64,000 nucleotides of DNA from Phymatolithon calcareum (Eukaryota > Rhodophyta > Florideophyceae > Hapalidiales): NCBI GenBank assembly GCA_977006965.1, contig OZ345354.1, positions 2,790,001 to 2,854,000 of the forward strand. Direction: 5' to 3'. The notes under the pieces were generated by a model. The model had not been told where the DNA came from and did not search any database. It was given only the letters and a program-made list of their open reading frames with translations. This document shows positions 41,385 through 54,036 of the stretch, in pieces; the stretch's first letter is position 1, and the number at the start of each line of letters is the position of its first letter. Made by a program: the position numbers and the translations under genes.

Positions 41385-41972
41385 ATGCCAGATCCAGCGG
41401 ATGGAGCGCCTTCTGCATCTGCATCCCAACTCTCCGCAGTGACCATCCGAACTCAAAACTCTATCACGACAAGTTTGAATTATCTAACCCTCAGCAAGGG
41501 TGAATCGGAAAGTGTTCGACGATTTTTGAGAAAGTACGATCAGTACGTAACTGAAGTCGATGCCCGGCACCGTCAGATAGCTCCTGCCGAATCAACCGAA
41601 CCAGCACGTCCTGTCGCTCTAAAATTTTGCGTCGACTCGGAATGGATACTTTCCGTTCTTGCCATGGGTCTCATCAAAAGTACCGCCGGGAATAAGATTG
41701 CTTCATATGAAGCTCTCACTGACGAAGATCTTCGCGTGTTTCTGGACAAGAAGGCAGAAGCCAACAAGGAGACTATTACTCTCTCAACGCTTGATTCTGT
41801 AGTAAGCAAGACCCTCCGCATGGATATGACGGATCATAGCGCTACAGCAAGAAGGGAAGCACTATTCGTGCCTTACCACAGTTTGCTTCGACAGAATGGT
41901 CTGAACTGGATTTTTCAAGATGCGCCTAAGGTAGCTGTCCAGCATGTCCTCTCCCAAATTCGCCCCGCATGA
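41385..41972 (+). pseudogene. gag region of the chromovirus
   Basis: The open frame starts at MPDPADGA and encodes a helical capsid-like protein (SESVRRFLRKYDQYVTEV, LRVFLDKKAEANKE). It ends in two tandem TGA codons (41970-41975). The same frame continues after them into the next ORF, so these stops probably broke a single gag-pro frame. CpG decay of CGA codons could explain both. Confidence 0.7.
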
Positions 41973-41975
41973 TGA

Positions 41976-42995
41976 CAATCCCGTCTGAATGATGACCTCG
42001 ACCTCAGTCATTATTCGTTGTGGAAAGATTTCCAAGGTTTCTTTGCCCACGCGACCAAGCTTGCCGAAGCATTCCATTTGGTCGATGATGGACCTCGTAA
42101 GCGTCGAAATCAAGGAGAACTTCCGAATGGTTCAAGCGACGGAGGTGGCAGTGGGGGTCCTCGAAATAGCAGAAGTGGCAGTAGAACGTCACGCAATCGC
42201 TCCTCTGTGTCCGAGACCAATGTCACGACGATATCCTCATCCAGACCAAAGACGAAAAAGAATCCTCCTCCTTTCCCACATCCGGCTTTCCAGGAACCTC
42301 TACCTGCAGATGACAGACTTCATTTCATCAATGACTGTGATTGGGCAACCAAAGGGCATAAATCTCAGTACAAAGCTGACTATCGCAAGAAAAATGCTGA
42401 TAAAGCGGTAGCTGCAGCTGCTGCGCTAGTTTTCCACCCCATCTCTAGTCGCACTCGCTCTAAGACGGGTGAAAGTAAATCCTATGGCGGCGTATACTGT
42501 ATCGGAACTAAGAAAAACAGCTGCAATAGCGCAGTACAGGCGATCTTATCCGACGGTGAAGTTTCGTTGCGCACAGTTGCCCGATTTGATGATGGAAGCG
42601 ACGACACTTTAATTTGTCCTACTGTGGCGGAGAAGTCTGCCATGACGGGAATTGGTAGCATTCGAGCTATCAAGCCAGTTGTGTTGAAAGTTGCTCTCCA
42701 AAAGAAGGACAAAACATGCGAATTCACGTTTTCGCAAACATTTGAGGTTGCAAGTGCTACTCTTCAATTACTCGTTGGAAGTATGGCTATGAAGAACATC
42801 TCTTACTTGATTGCAGATGACAAAATGACAGGAGAACCTATACTTTTTCGGCGTCCAGTCTTACAGCACCTACGCATTGACACTTCAACGCTACTGGAGC
42901 AAAACAGAGACAATCTTGATGGCACAGACTGCGCGGAAGTTGGTAACCCAACTACGGACATGACCTCAGGATATGTAAGTCGCTTAATGACATAG
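41976..42995 (+). pseudogene. chromovirus nucleocapsid-like and aspartic protease region
   Basis: The frame continues from gag. A Gly/Ser/Arg-rich basic stretch lies near residues 35-75 of this part, and a retropepsin-type segment RFDDGSDDTLICPTV near 42590 is followed by a hydrophobic LLVGSMAM. I see no CCHC zinc knuckle; the basic stretch may replace it. The frame is lost at 42995, and the next pol part resumes at about 43000 in another frame. Confidence 0.7.
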
Positions 42996-42999
42996 ATCA

Positions 43000-44700
43000 C
43001 CCAGTTGGCACCGGTCAGACAAGACGCATACCACACCAGCATTGGGACCCTTCTCGTCCGCGGGTAAATTGCCTTGAGGCTCGCAAGGATCACGAACCTT
43101 TCCCCGATCTGACATTGTTCGACTCAGTCGACATAGACCAGTCGCATGAAGTCATGAACGCTGTCACGGAAATACTACAGCAAGCGAAGGAAAATGGACT
43201 TCAGGACGAGCATCATGACAAGCTCGCGTCAATTTGCCCACGAACACATCGATGTTTTTCGTACACGGCTCTCTTCTGGACCATCAGCTGATATCCCCCC
43301 TTTGGAAATCCGATCGACACCTGATGCTGTTCCAATTAAGGCGAAACTAAGGAACTAATCCCAATCTCAGAGAGTTCTTGGGCACTTATACAGACTCTTT
43401 GTGTCAGAAAGCCATGGCATATCACAACCCTACCTCCTCGTGGGCATCCGCACCTCTTCTCGTACCGAAAACGAGAGACGTGCAATGGCGTTTAACCGCT
43501 GACCTTCGAAGCGTTAACAAGTACACCTTGAAGCATGCGTACCTAATGCCGAATCTTGAAAATGAGCTACACTCGCTCCAAGGCTCCACCTGCTACTCCA
43601 ACTTTGACCTTTCCCACACTTACTGGCAGCTGCCATTAGCGACCGAAAGCCAGGAATGCCAGCCTTTCGTGACTCCTGACGGAGTATTCACTCCCACAAG
43701 AGTGTTACCTGGCTCAACAAATGCCGTGTCTCACTTGCAGTCGTCACTATCTGCCATCTTCAACCCGATTTTTGCCAAAAATTACCTAGGATGGCTGGAT
43801 GATATACTACTACATGCAGCGAATATCACGAAGCTCTTAAAGTATATTGAGATATTCCTCAAGAAGTGCAAGAAACATAAGCTGAAACTTCACTGTATGA
43901 AATGCATCTTGTTTGTTCGTTCCGTCCGTTGGTGTGGCAGAATCATCACTGCCCAGGGTGTAAGATTTGACCCGAAGCGGCTTGAAGGACTACAATCATG
44001 GAAACTCCAACAACATGGGCCCATTTACAACAATTTGTCTGCACTTCGCAGTGGGTTCGGACTGCTATCCCTGAATTCGCCCGTCTCACTGCTGCACTCC
44101 ACGAAGTCATGGAGATCGTCTATGACCGCGCCATAAGCGAACGAAGCGGGCAGTCGCTAATATACACCTTGAGGATGTTGGGTGGTCGGAAAAACATACC
44201 GAGTATTTTGAGCAGTGCAATGTAGCGCTGGCCCACCAGTGCACTCTTACTCATCGCGACCCATCCAAACATCTATGCTTATATACCGACGCCAGCGATG
44301 GCATTTGGTCAGGTATCATCTCCCAGGTCCCCTACGAAGAGCTATCACTGCCTCATGAAGAGCAAAATCATGAGCCTCTCGACTTAATGTCTGGCCGTTT
44401 TGACTCCATACAGATGGGATGGCGATATTGGAAAGGGAGGCGTACGCGGTTATGGCGTCATGTTTGCGTATGCGCTGGCTACTAGCAACTCCACATGGGT
44501 TCAACTTGTATACAGACTATAACAATTTGATCTTCATTTTTGATACTGTATGCCTAATACAAGACCTTTCTCTCTGATCTGTAAAGAAGGTACTACGCTG
44601 GACTGTCAGTTTATCAGCGTTTGATTTCGTCTGCTACAACATAGCAGGTACTGACAATGTGTGGGCCGATCTCCTAGGGCGATGAAGTGCACCGCCCCCA
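43000..44700 (+). pseudogene. chromovirus reverse transcriptase and RNase H remnants
   Basis: The RT core at 43378-44136 has QWRLTADLRSVNKYTLK, YSNFDLSHTYWQLPLA and the active-site box LGWLDDILLHA (WLDD). After a frame change near 44130, RNase H is marked by LCLYTDASDGIWSGI near 44275. Several stops follow from 44480 on. Confidence 0.8.
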
Positions 44701-46224
44701 ATATGTCGACTCATCAGCATCCCTTCTCTGGTTTCAACCTGCGATAAAGATTTTGAGTGGCCCTCCGAATCGGAGATTCAGTCCGAACAGACCAAACACA
44801 TCACATCAAAGCCTGAAGACTTATCTAAGATACAAGTACTGTGGCATGACGCGAGCAATGCAGTATGGATTCCGGCTGAGTCGGACGACCTACAGCTCCG
44901 AATCTGTATCATTGGGCATACATCAGCGGCAGGACATCGGGGAGAAAAGACGACCGCAGATTCTATTCGCAAGCAGTATTTTCAGTGCATCTTCGGCTCT
45001 GATGCGCGTACTTTCGTGCAGCAATGCATCCACTGCTTGTAAACAGCGCGTGGTACCCGAGAGCCGCGCCCATTTGGGCCCGCATTTCACGGCACTAAGC
45101 CAAATGATCTTCTCCAATTTGACTATTTGGAGATGATCCCAAGTGCGACCGGCTTTAAGTACTTGCTAATTTTGCCTTACGATTTCTCTTCCTATGTTTG
45201 GCTGTTTCCCATCGAAGCAGCAAATTCTTAAAACGCAGCTCAGGCGATTCTAGAATGGTTAAGCGCATTCTCTCCACCGGCAGCGCTCATGTCCGATGGT
45301 GGCTCTCACTTCCAAACCGACGCAGTTCGTCTAGTGACTCGCGGTCTGAAGGCCAAGCATCATTTCACACTACCATATAAACCATGGTCTAACGTCGGCA
45401 TTGAGCGGGTAAACAAAGAGGTGCTACGAATTTTCTGCACTCTACTTTCTGAGTTGCGCATGGACCACACTGAGGGGCCTGACCTGATACAGACTGTACA
45501 GTCTGCTCTGAACCATTCAGCCTCACCGCAGCGCAAGGGTATTTCTCCGATGACAATCTTCACAGGGCAGGAAGCCAATTCACCTGTCAGTACTATCCAA
45601 AGAGCCTCAACCGGAACAATTCTAACCCTCACCCAAGCACAGGAGAGCTATTCCTGAACTTCGACGAGGCACAAAAGCGCCTACAAGAACTGCATCCTGT
45701 GGTCGCTACAACACTCCAAGCGAACCGAGAACGCGCAAGACAGGCGGCCAAACGAGGTTCTCTGCCACGTTTCGCTGAAGGCAACTTTGTTCTAGTAGCC
45801 AGAGAGGAACTCTTCGAAGGAGAAAACCGGACCTACGCTGGACAGGACCCAGACGTGTCATCAAAGAGCTAAGCGATTTCGTGTTCACCGTGGAAAACTT
45901 AAGCAATGGAATGACTGATGATATTCATGCGTGTCGTCTACGATTCTACTGTGACAGGGCCCTCAATACCGACGCGATTCTCCCGCATGTCCTATCTTCT
46001 GAACGTGTAATGTCGGTCGAAAGACTCATGGGAAAAGATGATCAAGCTTTTTGTTCATGTACGTTGGCGCGGGCTGCCTCACTCTGACGACTCGTTGGAG
46101 CCTTTAGAACATGTCTACCAAGATATTCCTAAACTCGTTTCTAAACTTCTTGCACGCAAATTGCTATCGAAAGCGATTGTTATTCGTGCCAAACAAGCAC
46201 TGAAACTCATCTCTGACAAAGGAA
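44700..46224 (+). pseudogene. chromovirus integrase with C-terminal chromodomain
   Basis: The HHCC zinc domain lies near 44910-45040 (IGHTSAAGHRG, then CIHCL). The catalytic core shows DYLEM near 45120, MSDGGSHF near 45290 and GIERVNKEVLR near 45400, the three acidic positions of the DDE core. Stops and frame changes occur near 45040, 45230 and 45655. The far 3' end (46030-46225) encodes SVERLMG, then LFVHVRWRGLPHSDDSLEPL, a chromodomain-like segment with its W..G and ..S.EP.. pattern. Confidence 0.75.
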
Positions 46225-46520
46225 TGTAGCTCATCGAGCAAACTTACCGTTTACTCTTCTCGCATAACGTCTCTGTGAGTTAAGAGCTTCCTTGGAGATG
46301 CGATACTTCTAACTTTCGGTATCGTATTCGCACTATGTCTAAACAGTCACAATCATCAGCATTACCAAGATAGTGTCGGTTAGGCGATCATATGATTAGT
46401 AGCAACCGACACCCAGCATGCGAGACCACACGTGTCTTCATGGTTAGCTTCACTCATCTAAGGGTATATAAGCAGCTCGAGCACACACCTTCAGTAAAGA
46501 GAAGGCACCGCATTTTTGCA
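46225..46520 (+). repeat. 3' LTR of the chromovirus
   Basis: 296 bp, TGTAGC to TTGCA, gap-free match to the 5' LTR. The purine-rich ACAAAGGAA just before it could be the polypurine tract. Confidence 0.92.
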
Positions 46521-48019
46521 AGTGTCTGACTCCCTGTCGGATTCAGCGATTTCATGCCCGGTCGCAGAGATAATGAGTCGGCAAAGTTTCATGATGTCTG
46601 GCCAAATAACCGCTAGTATAGCTCGTAGAACAATTGAATGTCTGCTGCTGATGAACTGTCCTCTGCACGGATTGGTTCTGCAGTTGTAATTTCGCCCTGG
46701 TTCGCGCGCGATTATTCGCCAACTTAAGTCTTGATTTCATTTTATTTGAAGGAGAAGAACTACCATGATCCAACATTGTACGCCCAGGGAGAGAAGGTTT
46801 GTGGAAGGGAAAGACCGTGGATGTGTCCGCTCGGCCTGCCTCTTTTAGTCCCCCCATACTACTGGTGCGCCCCAGACTGTCGGTACCACGAGTTGCGGGA
46901 TATTTTTTTCCCTGTTAGTATTAGTTTCGGAACATAGCATTTCCTTCCGGCTGAAAATCGCGTTCACCGGCCTCTGTAACGGGACAGTCGAACTAAGTGC
47001 ACGGGATGGCTTTCTAAGCCGACAGTGCCGTCTACGCTTGGCGTATTTATCCATTGGCTTCTACAGCCAATGCAAAAAGGAATCCGGCCTGGCCTGTGCG
47101 TCACAGGAAGGAGACAAGAGCTCAGTCAGGAATTTTTCCCCGCTTCACAGCAGGGTTCTTTGCGATGGCAAGAGCTGTGCGCCGGCCTCCCCCATGGAAA
47201 ACACTATCAACTTCTGGTAGTTTGATTCTACACGGATTCCGCATTGTCTGGTTTGCTGAAAAGCTCAAGGAAGCTGGGAGAGAGGACAGAAGTCGATGAA
47301 AAAAGGTGCCGAGATGACCAGAAACCGTGGCCATCCTAAACAGTTTCCAACCTGGGGCATCCCTTTGAGGAACGGCGGCTGAAGATTGGCTTCAAAGAGA
47401 TACGGATGTTCAGCTCCCTGAAGATCTTCACTTTGTTCAGCTTTGAGCTTTTGTTCAATAAAGGACAACTTGTACATGTCAAAGTCTACTGTAGCGGTTG
47501 CGCTGTGTATTTGTTCTAGGAAAACTTCAAAAACTGGCAGTAAAGTAGAAGAAGAATAAGGCCATACACTCGCTGACTGGTCCGCAGCTTTGCACGCCGC
47601 CTGCGCTTTCTCTAACAGTAGTATATACATGAAAGACGTTAGTAAGCTGTATGCAGCGGAGGCAAGAGTGCTGGCGAAGCAGGACGTGAATTTGTAAGTT
47701 ATTATTTTGGAATCCCTCAACGCCTGAGTCTGCGGACACCAGAGCAGTTGCCCGTGTACTACTGTCACATTCTCTGATAGGATCGCATCACACTATAATC
47801 TCTTCCGTCATTATAATCTCTAAACAGTGTTTACTCGAGTTGTATACTAACTTGTAAGCGATTCGGATCTTGTGCCTCAATGTCCGAGGCAGCATGTGCT
47901 TCCTCGTCGTTACAGACTTTGTCTACTGCCATTCGCGCGTCTCTGGACAGATGTTTCATATCCAGGGCATTATCTATGGTATTTTTTGCAACTGTCTAGT
48001 TTTTCTAAAGCCCTCATTA
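46521..48019. other. intergenic, nothing recognised
   Basis: A 167-codon frame at 47265-47768 (minus) starts with GTG and is not called. No repeats are recognised. Confidence 0.4.
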
Positions 48020-48260
48020 ACACTCTTAAGACTGTACGGGAGCAGCTTTTCTTAACTTGCTCATCTAGTATATCGCCCTGTCCCTAATAAAGGGACTCGT
48101 CGTTCTCCATATTGTCAATTATGGTGACGCTGTAGAGTAGTATGAAGTCTAATGCCTTTTCCGTTCTTAACATTTCTCGGGAATCCAGTTCATACTTTGT
48201 TAGGTTAATGCGTATGGTCTCCAGGTGGCGGCCTGCTGCAGTTCCGAATGTACTATTATC
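48020..48260 (-). mobile_element. LINE B 3' end, truncated
   Basis: It matches the reverse complement of 57530-57765: GGTCTCCAGGTGGCG, CATACTTTGTTAGGTT, AATGCCTTTTCCGTTCTTAA and GACTCGTCGTTCTCCATATT are shared. A 5'-truncated insertion of about 240 bp. Confidence 0.85.
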
Positions 48261-48956
48261 TATGATATCTCCTTCTGCTCTTGGTCATTTATAAAGGGGG
48301 CGACCGGCTCTGTTGGTCGTCATTAGTTTTTGCGCTTTAAAATTCCCTTATCCTTAGAGCTTTGTCTCTCGGTACCTATTCCTTGTGCGGAAGTCGTCCG
48401 TTCCTGCGGTTCATATTCCAGAGCGGATGACGCGTACATGCTCCTTGTACGTTCCTTGTCGAAAGCATTTCTTCATTTTGACACCGTGTCGCTCCATATA
48501 CTAAACGTAGAATGGGATGAGAGGCAGGCCGCACGCAGAGTGGAACTGTGTGATGGGCAAGCGGTTCGTCCGTGAGCACCTCTAGTACTGCCCCTCCGAT
48601 AAACGAATGCCCTAGTACAGCTCTTTACAGCAACAATTCCGGGAGTGTCTGTGAAGCTATTAAGCTAATCATTTATAAGCAGGAGGAAGGAGAGATGTCG
48701 ATTGGACCGAACCGACCCGAACAGCGATTGCGAGCAGGCGTAGCGGAATAGAAGGTTTCTGTCGGGGAAGCTCCCCAGGAGGGTTCTACCTTTGTACTCG
48801 CAAAGCGCCATGCCGCCTGAAGGCGAAACGGAGGCCTCGAATGATCACCGAGACTGTGAGCTGCCTTGACTGACACAGGAAAGTCGCAGATCGAGACGCC
48901 GGGCAAGTCGAAACTCGAAGGAGGAAGACGGAAATACTCAAAAAAATAATCAAACT
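48261..48956. other. intergenic, nothing recognised
   Basis: This may include the 5' UTR of the broken LINE B that follows. No gene is recognised. Confidence 0.35.
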
Positions 48957-49562
48957 TTGAGTCAAGAGTGGACCTTCTGTCCACAGTCAGGACCAGAGAA
49001 CAGCGGAAAGAAGCCGGGAGCAGGTGCTACGAAAACGACTCTCATATCCAGAGGGGATGCCGTCCTGAAAGAGAACTTTCCACGAACTGTGAAAGACATC
49101 CCCACTCTGCAAGCGTTTCCATCGATTCGGAACATGCTTCAGTGTTTTAGGTGCAATCGAAAGGGAACATTGAATATGTCTGGAGGCTACAGCACTGTCC
49201 CTCTGTTTCTTAAGTGCAGCAAATGCCCGACGAAGAAGCGTGGAAGTGACACTGTGCCGTTTGTTGACCAGATGGTACCGTCCGCTCAATGTGGCGAGAA
49301 GAACTGCAACTCGGAGACAGAAAGAGAGCCAGAGAGATCTCAGAAAGATGCTATCGACATCGGCATTCTATTGAAGAAGTTGAAGGAGATTGAAATGAAA
49401 CATGCAGACACTGTGAACCGGATGACCCTCTTGGAAGCAGAAGTGGTCACGTTCAGGAAAGAGAAGAGTAGATTGAAGGAACACTCTCAGCCAGAAAACT
49501 CAACCCAGCCGACTGTGGAACCAACTCGAGATATTCTGTCGTATGCTTCGTTCCCAGGTTAA
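48957..49562 (+). pseudogene. LINE B ORF1 fragment with zinc module
   Basis: About 200 codons. The module LQCFRCNRKGTLNMSGG ... LKCSKC repeats the CxxC-x19/20-CxxC spacing of LINE A ORF1, and is followed by a coiled-coil-like segment (KLKEIEMKHADTVNRMTLLE). A frameshift ends it; the next frame continues to about 49895. Confidence 0.7.
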
Positions 49563-51147
49563 TAAGAACCGAAAAGCAAGATATTGAAAAGCCGTCGTAC
49601 CTTAACACAACTCGAAGAGCAGCAAACAATCCACAGGTTTCTGAGGAAGACAAATCGAAATTGGATGCCTTCATTGAACGAATGGGGTCAATGATGAGAC
49701 CCGAAAAAGCCCTAGTGGTGGAAGTACTCTACGTTAAGAACCTCCCGAGGACGGACAGGAAGTACATTTAGGAAGCTGTGCCGGACCCACTTACCAACAG
49801 ACGTCTCCTGCATGTGTTGTTCATTGGAAACTCTATAATGGAACTCCTTTTTGAGAAGGTCGACAGTCCGAACATCATCAGTCTCATTCGATGAGCGAAG
49901 ATGTCACACATGCCAAGCTTGTGCTAAATACCCGCCACATAGCAAACGCTTTTGATGGTCAGAAAAGAAACATAGAAACGTTGAGGGGACGAGCACACTA
50001 TTGCGCAGCGAAGGCGTGCAATATTGTTGCCTGAGAATGGTACCAAGGCATGACGAAAGCTGAAAACAGAAGATTCTTCGACCTTTGTTTCGAAAGCGCC
50101 GTGAAAGTGGAGACGCGTAACCTGGTGGCACCAGAGCTCGGCCTTGGTGGACGAGAACGTGCAAGACTTCAAACTGAGAATATAGACGGGGAACAGAAGA
50201 GCCGCAGCTCCCAGACACAGGTGAAGACATACAAGGCGCTGATACAACGAAGATGGGAGTATGCCATTCACCTGACGCCATGGACGCCGAGAGTCCAGAC
50301 ATCGCAGAAGTGGAGAAGACAGTTTTCGCACAAGTATTCGGTCCAATATGGAAAAAACGCTATGTCAGACTTCGCCTTCTTTGCCGAATTCAAAGCGCCG
50401 AAAACAGGAGACTCGTTCTAGCACTTGAGTGCTGGAACGAGCCAGATCAAAGAAAAGCAGCCTTCTGGCCGTCCCAATCGAGGAAAGAGATATGGATGAA
50501 CTGCAATGGGTTAGTCGAGACATATCAGCAATGCTACAGTACGACCTATTAGAGACAGCACTGGCTTTCCTCAAGCAGGCAATTTCAGCAAAATAGTTCC
50601 GGACCTTGCTCTTCAAAGACGAAGGAGACGTCTCGGGGTCCAACAGAAAGAGAAAAATTCCTACAATCTGCCGGGGTGCACCCCGGCGATCATCAGACTC
50701 CCGAAAACACGGCACCGCCAAATAGAAGTAAAGTGGCGATTCGGTCGGTTCCCCCCAATGAGCACATCACTCCTCACAGACAAGTTCGTTGATACTGCAC
50801 CAATCCTCATGAACAACCTGGAAGAATAACTCGGAAGATATCAACTGTCCAAAGAGGATATTAATATCACTGAAAAAGCTCTAGACAAGCTACTCTTCTT
50901 CACTATCGTCTTTTTCGACGACATGGAATAGACAAGGCGTCAATTGAGGAAATCTGAGGAGTGGACTCCAAGCTTTTCCCTCCGCCTATTTTACGGGAGA
51001 GGGGTTTTTGAAGCTACGACGTTAACCCAGGTTACAAGTATTTGAATAGATGATCGAAGCTACAACGTAGCTGCTGAAACGAATCTCCCTTGCAGTCTCA
51101 TGAGTGTTACAGAGGGCGTTTAATAAATTCCAAATTCAAAAAAAAAC
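48957..51147 (+). mobile_element. LINE B copy with ORF1 remnant and internal deletion
   Basis: ORF1 (48957-49562) is followed after a frameshift by more ORF1 (to about 49895). A large internal deletion removes the endonuclease and most of the RT. The ORF2 C-terminal part appears at 50220-50550 in two frames (KTYKALIQRRWEYAIHLTPW and VRLRLLCRIQSAENRRLVL), matching the LINE A and other LINE B C-termini. The 3' tail at 51060-51147 ends in a short A-run (GTGTTACAGAGGGCG, then AATAAAT). Confidence 0.75.
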
Positions 51148-52164
51148 TTCCTGGAGTCGGTTGTAGAGGCATTTGAGCTGAGTCGGATCGTCTCTGTATC
51201 TAAAAATACCGCGGAAATACAAATGTTCAGCCTTTGGCGGGATGCGGGGTGGGCCAACCGTCCTGTTCACCATTCTTTCGATTCCGACAAGTTTTGTTTG
51301 GTCGTGTTCCAGGAACATATTCTATTCGTTTTGCGTAATACCCTTGTGGGGCTAGCAACACTTTGGGGGCCTAAGCTTCTTCCATTCTAATATATTTGCT
51401 GCGAGTTTGACGGCTGCTTGCACGTCGCAAGTTCATCTTAGCTCCTTCTTTTTCGTGAGTGTGCCTGAAAATAGTAACATCCGCGAATGTCTCTACGTTT
51501 GGGTCGGCGTGTCTAGCGCTGTGCAAGTCAGCCTCAGCCGCTTTTAAGCAGCGGCAGATTGCTGCGGATAGAACCGACTGCATTACTAGTGATTTTAGTC
51601 TAGGTATGTGGCTGAGATGGAAAGGCTTTAGTCTCACGCAAAGAATATATTAAGCCATAATCTCAGTCGAATGAGCCATATAAACTTTGAGGCTGTTCTT
51701 TTCCTCAAAAATATTAAGGCATATTTGGACGAACAAGGCCTTAACATACTACGTATAAATTTTTTTAGCTAATGTTGTTTGAGGACACGGCATTATGCAT
51801 TGTAGAAACTCTTGACGGATGGGTCCGTAGAGTGCAAGATTCCAGGAATTAATGGTTAGCTTTCTTTCATTCACGTTGTGTTTTCTATAAGAAGTGGCTA
51901 CAGCGGTGGTTTGAAAGCATTTATCTCTTCCACTTTCTCGGGCACCACAGCCACTCTTCGCGGGTCGGGCGACTCTGCTCTATTGTCATCGACCATGCAG
52001 ACCAGTTACAAAGCAAGTTTCTTCCGAATGTTACCACATCAATGGGAGCGTATTGCGCTCACCAAACTTTTATGTCTCTAAATTAAACAAAAATAATAAT
52101 GACATCATGGAACGAGCCAGGAGCTTTTAAACAAGAGCGCGATACATCGGGACGAGATCGGAAA
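51148..52164. other. intergenic, nothing recognised
   Basis: No gene, RNA or repeat boundary is recognised. Confidence 0.4.
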
Positions 52165-52308
52165 ATGAAGCTACTTTTCTTAGGACTTGCTCTTGCCGCC
52201 CTTCTAGTAAGCAGGAGTAGAAAAGAACCAGACAATATGACACCCCCTGTATGTGGAATAGGAAAGTACTGTAGTGTGGGACCCGCTTTGCTACCTCCTA
52301 GCCACTGA
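52165..52308 (+). CDS. possible small secreted peptide, 47 aa
   Basis: An ATG-initiated short ORF begins MKLLFLGLALAALLVSRSRK, a good signal-peptide pattern, followed by a 27-residue tail with two Cys. CTA|GTAAGC in the middle could also be a splice donor, in which case this is only a first exon. No relative is recognised. Confidence 0.25.
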   Translation: MKLLFLGLALAALLVSRSRKEPDNMTPPVCGIGKYCSVGPALLPPSH

Positions 52309-53753
52309 AGAAGAATGAGCAATAACTCATCTCGAGGAAATTGCAAGCAACAAAGAGCATTGCGGACCAATCGTGCCCATAGAAAATCTTCTAGCGAGAG
52401 CCATATCCTCTATCTTCCCCGCGGGGATCGTCAACGACTTCCGAGTCCTGTATTGGTGAAATCGCTCACGGCGCTCTGCGGCTGGATGATGAACGGGGAG
52501 ATTAGCCTGTAATCACCTTCTCAGTCTCGCTGCCGGCTATGATTCACAGGTCCTATCCTGCCCTCTGCGATTATTCTTGGTCTTAGTGGCCCCGGCCCAC
52601 TGGAACTTAAACGTCTCTTGAGAGGTCCCTCATGGTTCCTTATGGTAGATCGTCCCTCAGGATTCAGGCGACACTCTGTAAATATCCCCCAATGTCTGGA
52701 CAGAAAATATACAAACTGTGGAGCTTAATATGTCATGGCAATGGAAGAGCCTTGGGAGATTTGCTGGATGCTAATATGAGAGGATAATGGAAGAAAACAA
52801 TTAAATACTGGACATGTAACTTCTCCGTCGCGTAACTTTAGGGCTGTCGCAAGATGGAGCTTAAGCTCCCAAAGATATCATATGCACTGCTGTTGCCGGA
52901 CCTCGGAAAATATACAACGACCTGAAAGCCCAATTGGATGTGCCAGGATGTATTAAAGGTCTAGGGTTCAACGCCATGTGGCGATCAGACATACGCGATG
53001 CCTCTTCGGGATAGTCGAGAGGCGTTCCGGAAGCGGATAATCTTACATCCTTTTATGAGACGTGATTCCGGATATTGATCGAAAGTATATATACGAACCG
53101 CGAAACATCTTCCACACAATTATTAAACATTCTTCTTCTGAACCACACAGAAGGTCAATCTACTGTAAAAATGCGGGAGGGATCGCGACGGGCGGCAATC
53201 TCGAGCTAATATAGATTTCAAGCTGTGATCGGGCGTGACGAATCTTAGACGGCTCGTCCTTTAACTACTGGTGCTTTCCACAAGGCCCTTTCAGCGATTC
53301 ATGAAATTTCTATCGTATAGAAGACTGCTTGGGAGAGCAACTTGGTAATGATATTCATCTCTGCAGTAAGTCTCCTGGGCCGAAGGATGCTGGTATTCAA
53401 CAGTGCGCCAGACTGCAAACGACCTCGGATGTGTACGGAGCTATTCCCCTCACATTTTCGTCTCAGGACATCCACCGAGGTACGCTCAATAGCTGCGTTT
53501 ACAACGTTCCACAGCTCGTCTCCTCCAGATGTCTCCCGAATGCCCGAACGGAAGAGGAGCATCAGTTTCTACTTTACCTGCGGAAGAGACCCGTCCCTTT
53601 TCCGAACGGCTGTTTGGGCACCCGTGGGCATGCCTGTATGCAAAAATGTCACTGTACCAGAAGATGCGTTCATGGCTTTACACTGAAGATACTGTTGGTT
53701 TATTTGCCTGCATTGCTATGATCGGAGAGTGTAATGATGTTTTTTACGGGAAA
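52309..53753. other. intergenic, possible LTR-like end near 53140
   Basis: 52892-53150 begins TGTTGCCGG and contains TATATATAC near 53087, which resembles an LTR, but the right edge and a second copy are not found. ORFs at 53299-53720 overlap on both strands and are not called. Confidence 0.3.
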
Positions 53754-54036
53754 GCTCTCATAAGCCTTACCTTGGAGCGGCGGGACCGTTTTCGGGACAT
53801 TCTGTGTTCCATACTTCTCTAGTATCGGAAAATCCTCTTGATTCGTATTGCTGTCCAAAAAACGCTCTTGTGAGACTCTTTTCCTCATAATATATTAACG
53901 GACTCACTTTCGATGAGAATAGAGTGCGTTGTAGTGCAACATGCTCAAGTACCTCGGTGATAAAAAAGCAGGTACTCAATATTGATCTCTCCAAAGCGAC
54001 GCAGAAATTAATGTCAAGCGTCGACATCTCCGTCAT
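53754..54036 (-). mobile_element. diverged LINE A 3' end
   Basis: The translation EVLEHVALQRTLFSSKVS parallels VVELVALQRTLASSKMS near the ORF2 C-terminus of LINE A. The downstream part matches the LINE A 3' end (CTCCAAAGC-like and GATTCGTA blocks). It is older than the 7963-8157 copy. Confidence 0.7.

Larger units (their letters stand above)
41012..46520 (+). mobile_element. Ty3/Gypsy-type chromovirus, degenerate
   Basis: An LTR retrotransposon of 5.5 kb with gag, protease, reverse transcriptase, RNase H, integrase and C-terminal chromodomain in the Ty3/Gypsy order. Frameshifts and stops in pol make it non-autonomous now. The LTRs differ by about 2.4 percent, so insertion is fairly recent while coding decay is already marked. 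No 5-bp target duplication is seen at the edges. Confidence 0.9.

Noticed and set aside
41012-46520. Target-site duplication around the chromovirus
   Set aside because: Left flank ACTTGT and right flank AGTGTC do not match; either eroded or the element was rearranged.
47265-47768. 167-codon ORF on the minus strand
   Set aside because: The start codon is GTG and the composition is unremarkable; no relative recognised.
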